Source: an uncultured Gemella sp. (GTDB taxonomy: Bacteria > Bacillota > Bacilli > Staphylococcales > Gemellaceae). From it: 5,000 bases of DNA. The stretch lies in contig NZ_CAAFUZ010000031.1 of NCBI RefSeq assembly GCF_900766305.1, positions 1-5,000 of the forward strand, given 5' to 3'. This document shows, in pieces, positions 1 through 5,000 of the stretch (positions within the stretch are counted from its first letter, which is position 1; each line of letters starts with the position of its first letter). The notes beneath the pieces were generated by a model, which had not been told where the DNA came from, did not search any database, and saw only the letters and a program-made list of their open reading frames with translations. A program made the position numbers and the translations under genes.

Positions 1-126
1 ATCGAATTCAGTCTCGGGAATTGTTTCTATTATATCATTTACATGTCGTGAAATATCATTTGTGGGGATAAGAACTGAAGTTTCCATTGGTAGAGTAAGT
101 TGAGTCATGTTATAGTCTTTATACAT
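1..126 (-). CDS. IS1272-type (IS1182 family) transposase, N-terminal 42 codons, cut by window edge
   Basis: This reading frame is open from the ATG at 126-124 to the left window edge and gives 42 residues beginning MYKDYNMTQLTLPMETSVLI. I recognise this as the amino terminus of the transposase of IS1272, an IS1182-family element widespread in coagulase-negative staphylococci and also found in class B mec gene complexes. The full protein is roughly 550 residues, so the catalytic DDE domain lies outside the window and I cannot tell whether the gene is intact; truncated IS1272 copies are common. The start is supported by a GAGGTG ribosome-binding site at 136-131, four bases before the ATG. The family assignment rests on the recognised N-terminal sequence only. 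The ORF is too short inside this window to stand out by length. Confidence 0.85.
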   Translation of the reverse strand, partial: MYKDYNMTQLTLPMETSVLIPTNDISRHVNDIIETIPETEFD

Positions 127-164
127 AAGGCACCTCGTTAATTTTGTTTATTGGTATTTATTAA

Positions 165-192
165 ATTATACGAAAGGGCCTTAATTTTTAAA
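165..192 (-). promoter_or_regulatory. Putative transposase promoter
   Basis: Read on the minus strand there is a perfect -10 hexamer TATAAT (170-165) and, 16 bp upstream, TTTAAA (192-187), which matches four of six bases of the -35 consensus. The -10 lies about 38 bp before the transposase ATG. The -35 is weak and the area is AT-rich, so only the -10 is convincing. Confidence 0.4.
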
Positions 193-218
193 AGTATTTT
201 AATGTAAAATTACATATG

Positions 219-395
219 AATACAAAGTATTTTGGCGAGACTCTTGAGGGAACAGGACAAGCTGAAGACTACAGGCTGAAGCTGTCCCCTAAGAAAGCGA
301 GCCAACAATACGAAGTATTGTAAATAAAGATGCCAGTAAATGGATTTATGTAAACCTATTACTGACTTTTTTGCTAGGAATTATGTCCCAGCCTC
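219..395 (+). repeat. Staphylococcal intergenic structured repeat (GCGAGACTC...GTCCCAGCCTC family)
   Basis: This GC-richer block stands out from its AT-rich surroundings. It resembles a repeat I remember as dispersed in many copies between genes in S. aureus and other staphylococci, running from a GCGAGACTC box (236-244) to a GTCCCAGCCTC box (385-395). It is full of inverted repeats. AATAC/GTATT with an AAA loop lies at 219-231. GGACA/TGTCC arms lie inside 255-288. A perfect 7-bp stem ACAATAC/GTATTGT with a GAA loop lies at 305-321. A long imperfect hairpin at 332-366 runs into six T residues. GTATTTTGGC (227-236) can also pair imperfectly with GCCAACAATAC (301-311), closing the whole left half. 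It has no coding capacity that I can see. I do not know an agreed name for this family, and both boundaries are approximate. Confidence 0.65.
332..372 (+). terminator. Terminator-like hairpin with T-tract inside the repeat
   Basis: An imperfect stem pairs GCCAGTAA (332-339) with TTACTGAC (359-366), with further pairing of GG(A)TTTA to TAAACC around a short loop. Six T residues follow at 367-372. The arrangement is that of a plus-strand rho-independent terminator. No plus-strand gene precedes it in the window, so it is probably part of the repeat's own structure. Confidence 0.55.
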
Positions 396-622
396 TTTAC
401 AAATTTTGTAGCGAATCGATATTTATATTTAAAAATCCATGTTTTAGATAACTTTGACCCTATTTACCATTTTAAACTTAAGACAACAATTTGTTTCCAA
501 ACTTCTATAAGTATTTTCATGATATACTAATTCTCTTTTAAAAGTTTAAAATGATGTCACTATAACAAATTCGTTAACTCAGTATAGTAAACTTTGACTT
601 TTATCATTCGAAAACATAAATT
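396..622. other. AT-rich gene-free interval between repeat and ABC operon
   Basis: I find no credible gene here on either strand. The only structure seen is an AT-rich inverted repeat at 541-595: AAAGTTT (541-547) with AAACTTT (589-595), and ACTATA (559-564) with TATAGT (583-588). It sits 28 bp past the stop of the ABC ATPase gene. It might slow or end transcription of that operon, but it lacks a GC-rich stem and a clear T-tract, so I do not call it a terminator. Confidence 0.5.
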
Positions 623-1351
623 TTATAACACTCGTGATAAAAAATTTTCAGTTCGACTGTGCTGAGGATTTTCAAATATGTTTTGTGGTGTACCAGATTC
701 AACCACAACACCATCGGCCATAAATACTACTTTATCACTTATTTCTTTAGCAAAGTTCATCTCATGCGTGACAATCACCATTGTCATACCTTCATTCGCT
801 AATTGTCTCATTACTTTTAAAACATCCCCTACTACTTCAGGATCAAGTGCAGATGTTGGTTCATCAAATAACATAACATCAGGTTCCATTGCCAAAGCTC
901 TTGCAATAGCAACTCTTTGTTTTTGACCTCCAGACAGTTGATTAGGATATGAATCTGCTTTGTCTTTAAGCCCCACTTTTTCAAGTAAATATAAAGCTTT
1001 CTCTTTTAATTGATCTTTACTATCTTTATGTAATAAAAGTGGTGCCAACATTACATTTTCAATGACCTTTTTATGAGGAAATAAATTAAAATTTTGAAAT
1101 ACCATACCCATTTTTTGTCGTAAATTATCTAAATGAACATTATGTTGAGTTAATTCATTATCTTCAAATATAACTTTACCTTTTGAAGGTACATCTAACA
1201 AATTCATACAACGGAGTAAAGTGCTTTTACCACTTCCAGATGGTCCAATTATTGCAACCACTTCACCCTTTTCAACAGTAAGATTAATATCTCTCAATAC
1301 TTCATTTGCTCCAAATTTTTTATTTAAATTTTTAATATTAATCACTGGCAC
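623..1351 (-). CDS. Polar amino-acid ABC importer, ATP-binding subunit (GlnQ-type)
   Basis: This 242-residue protein is a complete ABC ATPase of the polar amino-acid uptake family (GlnQ/HisP/ArtP type). It works on the cytoplasmic face, hydrolysing ATP to drive the membrane partner encoded just upstream. Visible motifs in order are Walker [10 protein letters not shown] (36-44), Q-loop Gln86 in [10 protein letters not shown], signature LSGGQ (139-143), Walker B VMLFDE (159-164), D-loop SALD (167-170) and switch His196. All key residues are present and the length is normal for the family. The start is GTG (1351-1349), chosen because AAGGGAG (1363-1357) lies five bases before it. Its first 14 bp overlap the end of the permease gene, so translation is probably coupled. 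Substrate cannot be read from the ATPase; glutamine or a related polar amino acid is inferred from the family. Confidence 0.93.
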   Translation of the reverse strand: MPVINIKNLNKKFGANEVLRDINLTVEKGEVVAIIGPSGSGKSTLLRCMNLLDVPSKGKVIFEDNELTQHNVHLDNLRQKMGMVFQNFNLFPHKKVIENVMLAPLLLHKDSKDQLKEKALYLLEKVGLKDKADSYPNQLSGGQKQRVAIARALAMEPDVMLFDEPTSALDPEVVGDVLKVMRQLANEGMTMVIVTHEMNFAKEISDKVVFMADGVVVESGTPQNIFENPQHSRTENFLSRVL

Positions 1352-2795
1352 TCATTCTCCCTTCAATAAAATTCATAACACGTGTAAGTGCAAATGTAAG
1401 TAAGAAATATAGTAATGCTGCAACTAACAATGGTGTGAAAGGATCAAAAGATATCCCTTGTACAACTTGTGCATTAAACATGATTTCACTCACTCCAATT
1501 GTGGAAACTATAGACGATTCTTTAATCAAGGTTACAAATTCATTACCTAATGCAGGTAAAATTTTCTTAATTGCCTGTGGCATAACTACTGATTGCATAG
1601 TCTGTCTATAATTCAATCCTAAACTTCTAGCAGCTTCAGTTTGTCCTTTATCTACAGCATTAATACCAGCTCTAATAATCTCGGCAATGTAGGCTGAAGA
1701 ATTTATAACAAGCGCAATAGTACCACAAATTAAAGCTGAAATATCTAACCCCAAAGCTGCAGTAGTCCCAAAAAATACAATAAACACTTGCACAAGCATA
1801 GGAGTACCTCTTAAAAATTCTATGTATATACTTGCTATCCATTGTAATGGTCTAATTTTACTTATTTTTAATAAAGCTATAAAAGAGCCTAAAATAGACC
1901 CCAATACCACACCTACTAATGAAATCAAAATAGTATTTTTAATTCCTTTAATGAAAAAACTGCCATATTTAGAAATAAAATTTCCATCATCTTGCATATC
2001 TTCGGCTGCTTTTGTCATGTATTGATTAATTAAATTTTTTTCTTTTACATTATCAATCGTTTGATTTAGCTTATCTAAAAGTACAGGAGAGTTCTTAGGA
2101 ACAGCTATACATGTTTGTTTCTTTTCTTCATTAAATTTAATCTTTGAAAATGTTAGTTCTGAATTTTGTTTTAAATATGCCTCACCTACTGGTTTTTCAA
2201 CAACTACACCTGCTACTTTTCCACTTTTTAAAGATAATATAGCTTCAGGTAATCTATTGAGTGAAGAAATTTTACTATCTTCAATCTCAGTTTGTGCAAT
2301 TTTTTCTTGATCTGTCCCTTTTTGCGCAGCAATTTTTTTGCCTTCAAAATCTTTGATGTTTTGATAACGTTTTGCATCATCTTTTTTAATCATCATCACA
2401 TTATTTGTAATCATGTAAGGTTTTGTAAAATCCACTTCTTTTTTTCGTTCGGGAGTTGTTGTCATACCGGAGATAATAATATCGATTTTACCGGTCTTAA
2501 GTGCACCTAATAAGCTATCAAATTGCATGTTTACAATTTTTAGCTTTAGATGATTATCTTTCGCAATCTTTTTAGCTAATTCTATATCTACACCCGCATA
2601 TTCAGTTTTACCATGTATCGTCTTTTCAAATTCTAAAGGTGCATAATCAGCTGACAATCCAACTCTTAGTTCTCCTCGATTTTTTATTTTAGTCCAATTT
2701 TCATCTTCATTTGCATATGTACTCGGACTGATGAATAAGGTGAAAGTACTTAACATTATTATTATGATTGATAGCATTTTGAACAAACACTTCAT
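1338..2795 (-). CDS. Amino-acid ABC importer: substrate-binding protein fused to permease (GlnP/GlnH-type)
   Basis: This 485-residue protein joins an extracellular solute receptor to a membrane permease in one chain. Residues 1-28 are a signal peptide (Lys at 2 and 6, long Ile/Leu core, probable cleavage after Thr-Tyr-Ala28). Residues 36-265 form a family-3 binding domain: [13 protein letters not shown] (44-56), [11 protein letters not shown] (68-78) and [16 protein letters not shown] (112-127), where Arg117 should bind the amino-acid carboxylate. Residues 280-480 are a HisM/GlnP-type permease with the YIEFLRGTP signature (324-332) and the EAA loop (387-407) that docks the ATPase. In most bacteria the two parts are separate genes; fused forms are known in Firmicutes such as Lactococcus GlnP. 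With one binding domain per chain, the homodimer would carry two receptors. Polar amino acids, possibly glutamine, are the inferred substrate. The ATG follows a strong Shine-Dalgarno. Confidence 0.92.
   Translation of the reverse strand: MKCLFKMLSIIIIMLSTFTLFISPSTYANEDENWTKIKNRGELRVGLSADYAPLEFEKTIHGKTEYAGVDIELAKKIAKDNHLKLKIVNMQFDSLLGALKTGKIDIIISGMTTTPERKKEVDFTKPYMITNNVMMIKKDDAKRYQNIKDFEGKKIAAQKGTDQEKIAQTEIEDSKISSLNRLPEAILSLKSGKVAGVVVEKPVGEAYLKQNSELTFSKIKFNEEKKQTCIAVPKNSPVLLDKLNQTIDNVKEKNLINQYMTKAAEDMQDDGNFISKYGSFFIKGIKNTILISLVGVVLGSILGSFIALLKISKIRPLQWIASIYIEFLRGTPMLVQVFIVFFGTTAALGLDISALICGTIALVINSSAYIAEIIRAGINAVDKGQTEAARSLGLNYRQTMQSVVMPQAIKKILPALGNEFVTLIKESSIVSTIGVSEIMFNAQVVQGISFDPFTPLLVAALLYFLLTFALTRVMNFIEGRMSASD
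1357..1364 (-). promoter_or_regulatory. Ribosome-binding site deciding the GTG start of the ABC ATPase
   Basis: GAAGGGAG on the minus strand lies inside the last codons of the permease gene, five bases before GTG at 1351. The nearby ATG at 1355-1353 is out of frame with the ATPase and is the methionine in the permease C-terminus (Arg-Met-Ser-Ala-Ser-Asp), so GTG is the only start that fits. Confidence 0.8.
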
Positions 2796-2801
2796 TGTTT
2801 T

Positions 2802-2856
2802 GACCTCCTTTTTAATAATTATACATTATTATACATAAATACACATATTCGCGCAA
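2802..2856 (-). promoter_or_regulatory. Promoter and ribosome-binding site of the amino-acid ABC operon
   Basis: On the minus strand, TTGCGC (2856-2851) and TATAAT (2833-2828) are separated by exactly 17 bp, a good sigma-A promoter. Transcription would begin near 2821 and leave a leader of about 25 nt. AAGGAGGTC (2810-2802), an almost full anti-16S match, follows, placed eight bases before the ATG after its GGAGG core. The short leader leaves no room for a riboswitch or attenuator. Confidence 0.7.
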
Positions 2857-2859
2857 TTA

Positions 2860-2874
2860 GATTTTCAGATATAG
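2860..2874 (-). promoter_or_regulatory. Weak CodY-box-like sequence upstream of the ABC promoter
   Basis: The minus-strand 15-mer ending CTGAAAATC matches the CodY consensus AATTTTCWGAAAATT at 10 of 15 positions, with the right half nearly intact and the left half poor. It lies just upstream of the -35. CodY commonly represses amino-acid transporters in low-GC Gram-positives, so the location makes sense, but a five-mismatch site in AT-rich DNA can arise by chance. Confidence 0.25.
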
Positions 2875-2924
2875 TATAAAAAAATACCCGAGACATTGAA
2901 TGTCTCGGGTATTTTTATACTATC
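2871..2924 (-). terminator. Strong, potentially bidirectional hairpin terminator
   Basis: ATACCCGAGACAT (2884-2896) and ATGTCTCGGGTAT (2900-2912) form a perfect 13-bp stem around a three-base loop. The stem is extended by A/T tracts and by near-matching outer arms TAGTATA (2872-2878) and TATACTA (2916-2922). On the minus strand a run of seven T (2884-2878 side) follows, so it should end transcription of the EIIC-like gene, whose stop is about 120 bp upstream. The plus strand also has five T after the stem, so it could work both ways. It insulates the ABC operon promoter. Confidence 0.85.
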
Positions 2925-2926
2925 TA

Positions 2927-2952
2927 AACTTAATAAATATATTCATTAAGTT
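2927..2952. repeat. Small AT-rich inverted repeat
   Basis: AACTTAAT (2927-2934) and ATTAAGTT (2945-2952) are a perfect 8-bp inverted repeat around a 10-base loop. It sits in the 3' untranslated stretch of the EIIC-like gene, just before the main terminator. It has no T-tract and only two G/C pairs, so a function is doubtful. Confidence 0.35.
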
Positions 2953-3033
2953 ATTCAAATTTCAACTTTTACCTTAAAAAAAGTAAAGAGTTTGTTACAT
3001 ATCATATACTGATTCCTAATATAATAATTAAAA

Positions 3034-4092
3034 TTAATCTTTTGAGATTTCAAATTTATATATTTCATCACTGTATGTACTTAATACTTTTTTACAAATT
3101 TTGTGTACAATAAAGGCACCTGCAAATGGTATCACGAAATATCCAATAATTAATAAAATAATATTCATAGATGGATTTCCCGACATACGGTTTAATGCAT
3201 TGATGGGACCAACCAATCCAGTATAACCAAAGCCAGCAGATAGTGCAGTCCCTTTAATTTTTAAAATATAAGCAATTATACCACATATGACTCCATTAAT
3301 TGTCAATGGTATGGCTATAATTAAATGCTTTAAGTACACAGGAATCATCATTTTAGCAGCACCTATGAGTAATACCACGTTAACTCCAAGAGAATTAACT
3401 CTTAAAGATCCAAATAAAAAGGTTACACAAGCTGCAACTATTCCCATATTTGCAGCACCACTTCCTAAACCAGTAAGGTTAATTGCTGTTGCTATAGCAA
3501 CTAACGAGATTGGAGTTACCATTAATAAAGAAAATGTTACACAAATTAATATAGACATTAATAATGGATTTAATTCTGTAAACCTGTTTACTAATTTTCC
3601 TAGTGACTGCGTAATAACTTGAACGTAAGGTAATGTTAATAACCCTATTAATCCACTAATTACAGGAACTAAAACGGGTAAAATAATCATTTCTAAGGAA
3701 CCTAATTTCCCCTCTAAAAACATATAAATGAAACACGCTAATATAACTACTAAAATTACATTTATAATATCTCCAATTCCTTTTAATTCAATTGTTTGTC
3801 CATTATAGTGTACAGCTCCAGAACCTAGCATTGCTGAAATACCAATAATTGCAGCACCTGTACCTTTAAATTTAAATTGGTGCGCAGCAAGAACCCCTAT
3901 AATAAAAGCCATAAAAGATTGTATGATTGTTACTAGCTGAAAAATCGTTTCTAGTACATGATTACCTTCTTTGAAGAATTTTAATAATTCACCTAATAAG
4001 GCATTAGGTAACAGTGCAATAACTACCCCTGCTCCTACTGCATTCAAAATGTTGTTAAAAAATCGCTTTCCATTTATTTGCGAATGACTCAT
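3034..4092 (-). CDS. PTS EIIC-like membrane protein of the PfoR type (PTS_EIIC_2 family)
   Basis: This 352-residue protein is hydrophobic along nearly its whole length, with about eight to ten membrane segments (clear ones near 15-33, 48-70, 108-126, 134-154, 180-205, 215-240, 255-275 and 315-338). Gly/Ala/Pro-rich re-entrant-like stretches such as TGLGSGAANMG and GFGYTGLVGP suggest a transport path. The fold and length match the PTS_EIIC_2 family, which includes PfoR, a protein linked to perfringolysin expression in Clostridium perfringens; members are often annotated as PTS subunit IIC or 'putative toxin regulator'. No EIIA or EIIB domain or gene is nearby, so substrate and even PTS dependence are unknown. 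The ATG follows GGAGG by six bases. The gene looks monocistronic, with terminators on both sides. The family call is fairly firm; the biochemical role is not. Confidence 0.8.
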   Translation of the reverse strand: MSHSQINGKRFFNNILNAVGAGVVIALLPNALLGELLKFFKEGNHVLETIFQLVTIIQSFMAFIIGVLAAHQFKFKGTGAAIIGISAMLGSGAVHYNGQTIELKGIGDIINVILVVILACFIYMFLEGKLGSLEMIILPVLVPVISGLIGLLTLPYVQVITQSLGKLVNRFTELNPLLMSILICVTFSLLMVTPISLVAIATAINLTGLGSGAANMGIVAACVTFLFGSLRVNSLGVNVVLLIGAAKMMIPVYLKHLIIAIPLTINGVICGIIAYILKIKGTALSAGFGYTGLVGPINALNRMSGNPSMNIILLIIGYFVIPFAGAFIVHKICKKVLSTYSDEIYKFEISKD

Positions 4093-4096
4093 GTTA

Positions 4097-4132
4097 AACC
4101 TCCATTTAAAACATTAAATTAATCGTATTATA
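4097..4132 (-). promoter_or_regulatory. RBS and putative -10 of the EIIC-like gene
   Basis: GGAGGTT (4103-4097) is a good ribosome-binding site ending just before the ATG at 4092. A perfect TATAAT lies at 4132-4127, about 35 bp before the start, but no good -35 is found 16-18 bp above it. A consensus TTGACA at 4176-4171 is too far away to pair with that -10. The promoter is therefore only partly supported, and a helper regulator cannot be excluded. Confidence 0.45.
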
Positions 4133-4239
4133 GAAACGAAATATAAACAATCATTTAATATCAAATTTCATGTCAATAATTAAAGAAATTTGAGCATTTA
4201 TACTTAATAGGGATAATATTTAGCATTTACTTATTTGAT

Positions 4240-4279
4240 AAAAAAACATCCAAGGTTAAATTATATATTTAACCTTGGA
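4240..4279 (-). terminator. Rho-independent terminator of the glutamyl endopeptidase gene
   Basis: TCCAAGGTTAAAT (4249-4261) and ATTTAACCTTGGA (4267-4279) form a perfect 13-bp stem with a five-base loop. Read on the minus strand it is followed, after TG, by seven T residues (4246-4240). It begins about 38 bp after the protease stop codon and separates that gene from the EIIC-like gene. Confidence 0.9.
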
Positions 4280-4317
4280 CGCATATGTTATATATATTTT
4301 ATAAAAACTAAATTTAA

Positions 4318-5000
4318 TTACTGAATATTTATATCAGGTATATTGTTTCTTAGGAATTGTTGAACGAAATCATTAATATAAACACTGCTATTGTATTTAT
4401 TATCTACGCCACCATAATGTATTCCAATAACTTGATTTTTACCATTAAATACTGGAGATCCAGAGTTTCCACCTACAGTACTTAGGTCATATCTTAATTC
4501 CTCGCCACCAATATAGACAACTTTACCTACACTTTCCCACATTGTGGCTAATGGTTTGTCACCAGGGTAACCAGTAACAGTGATGTTTTCATTAATTCTA
4601 GTGTCTGTATTGCTACTTATAGTTGCAGGTTTAACTACTTGACCAATATGTTGATTATGTTCGTTTGGTGACACTCTTAAGATTGCTAAATCACTATTAC
4701 CAGGATACGGTATGATTTCTTGACCCACAAATTTGCCATTAGGATAATCATTTTCATTTTTAGCTGAAGGATGGACACTAATATTTCTTGGATTACCCTT
4801 AGCTCCATTAACAACGTGTTTATTAGTTAATATTTCATTTTCACCTACAACAACACCTGAACCACTCATATATCCACCATCTATTGGTATATAAATAAAA
4901 CTAACAGCATCATAATGACCTTGTGTAGTATTAAAAATTTGATGTCTATTATTATTAGGTAATATTACACTTGGGTAACTTTTATTTTGACTTGGTTTGA
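4318..5000 (-). CDS. gseA (esp): Glutamyl endopeptidase GluSE (Esp), V8-like secreted serine protease; N-terminus outside window
   Basis: The frame is open from the right window edge to TAA at 4320-4318. The mature enzyme starts at Val (codon 4968-4966, sequence VILPNNNRHQIF) and is 216 residues long, the length of S. epidermidis GluSE. The chymotrypsin-type triad is complete: His51 in LTNKHVV, Asp93 in NSDLAIL and Ser169 in GGNSGSP. His184 and Thr164, with the free N-terminal Val1, form the pocket for glutamate in the V8 family. Ten propeptide residues ending Tyr-Pro-Ser are visible before the maturation point; about 56 codons of signal and propeptide are missing. The ATG at 4869 is Met34 of the mature enzyme, not a start. 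The enzyme is secreted as an inactive precursor and cuts after Glu; Esp is known for degrading host and bacterial surface proteins and for inhibiting S. aureus biofilm and nasal colonisation. Confidence 0.95.
   Translation of the reverse strand, partial: KPSQNKSYPSVILPNNNRHQIFNTTQGHYDAVSFIYIPIDGGYMSGSGVVVGENEILTNKHVVNGAKGNPRNISVHPSAKNENDYPNGKFVGQEIIPYPGNSDLAILRVSPNEHNQHIGQVVKPATISSNTDTRINENITVTGYPGDKPLATMWESVGKVVYIGGEELRYDLSTVGGNSGSPVFNGKNQVIGIHYGGVDNKYNSSVYINDFVQQFLRNNIPDINIQ
4963..4974 (-). other. Propeptide/mature junction of the glutamyl endopeptidase
   Basis: The Ser codon at 4971-4969 followed by Val at 4968-4966 is the processing point expected for this protease. Cleavage must expose Val1, whose amino group helps bind the substrate glutamate. 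In S. epidermidis this cut is attributed to a thermolysin-type metalloprotease (SepA); that attribution is from the literature, not from this sequence. Confidence 0.7.

Larger units (their letters stand above)
1..192 (-). mobile_element. 5' end of an IS1272-like insertion sequence (inner boundary uncertain)
   Basis: The transposase start and its upstream leader mark the 5' end of an IS1272-like element whose body continues left of the window. I cannot fix the terminal inverted repeat, because the other end is not visible for comparison. The end coordinate given is only the outer edge of the putative transposase promoter. The true IS end could lie anywhere between about 170 and the repeat element that begins near 219. 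No target-site duplication can be checked from one end. Confidence 0.6.

Noticed and set aside
219..395. CRISPR array
   Set aside because: The short hairpins differ in sequence and spacing, and there are no regularly spaced identical repeats.
678..926. Plus-strand open frame opposite the ABC ATPase
   Set aside because: It lies wholly antisense to a gene with all ABC motifs intact, has no ribosome-binding site and no recognisable domain.
2796..2880. Riboswitch or T-box leader for the amino-acid importer
   Set aside because: The inferred leader is only about 25 nt and the nearby hairpin lies upstream of the promoter, so it belongs to the preceding gene.
3287..3622. 111-residue plus-strand open frame opposite the EIIC-like gene
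   Set aside because: It mirrors a hydrophobic minus-strand gene in AT-rich DNA. The start lacks a Shine-Dalgarno and the protein resembles no family I know.
4113..4150. Possible catabolite-response (cre) site near the EIIC-like promoter
   Set aside because: An AACG core is present on the plus strand (AGAAACGAAATA), but the flanking TG and CA bases and the symmetry of the cre consensus are missing.
4867..4869. ATG taken as start of a 183-residue protease
   Set aside because: The frame is open upstream to the window edge and that part encodes the first 33 residues of the mature GluSE enzyme plus propeptide, so this Met is internal.

Overview
The window is AT-rich, low-GC Gram-positive DNA that I assign to Staphylococcus, most likely S. 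epidermidis. The strongest evidence is at the right edge. The translated serine protease there gives a mature enzyme of exactly 216 residues starting Val-Ile-Leu-Pro, with the catalytic triad at His51/Asp93/Ser169, and I recognise it as the S. epidermidis glutamyl endopeptidase GluSE (Esp). The left edge carries the start of an IS1272-type transposase, and next to it lies a structured intergenic repeat of a family common in staphylococci. All identifications are from memory of sequence families; no database was searched.

Layout, left to right, with every gene on the minus strand. (1) 1-126 is the first 42 codons of an IS1272 (IS1182-family) transposase running off the left edge, with its ribosome-binding site and a likely promoter to about 192. 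(2) 219-395 is a hairpin-rich repeat ending in a rho-independent-terminator-like structure on the plus strand. (3) 396-622 is AT-rich and gene-free, with one weak inverted repeat. (4) 623-2795 is a two-gene operon for a polar amino-acid ABC importer: a substrate-binding protein fused to its permease (2795-1338), then the ATPase (1351-623). The two overlap by 14 bp and the ATPase starts at GTG behind a strong Shine-Dalgarno. A sigma-A-type promoter lies at 2828-2856. (5) 2871-2924 is a strong hairpin terminator separating this operon from the gene upstream. (6) 3034-4092 is a stand-alone PTS EIIC-like (PfoR-type) membrane protein. (7) 4240-4279 is the terminator of the protease gene. (8) 4318-5000 is the glutamyl endopeptidase gene, cut off by the right window edge inside its propeptide.

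The three complete or nearly complete transcription units (protease, EIIC-like protein, ABC importer) point the same way, and a strong terminator follows both the protease gene and the EIIC-like gene. They therefore look like independent units rather than one pathway. I see no evidence of a novel multi-gene system. The least understood items are the orphan EIIC/PfoR-like protein and the structured repeat beside the IS element.
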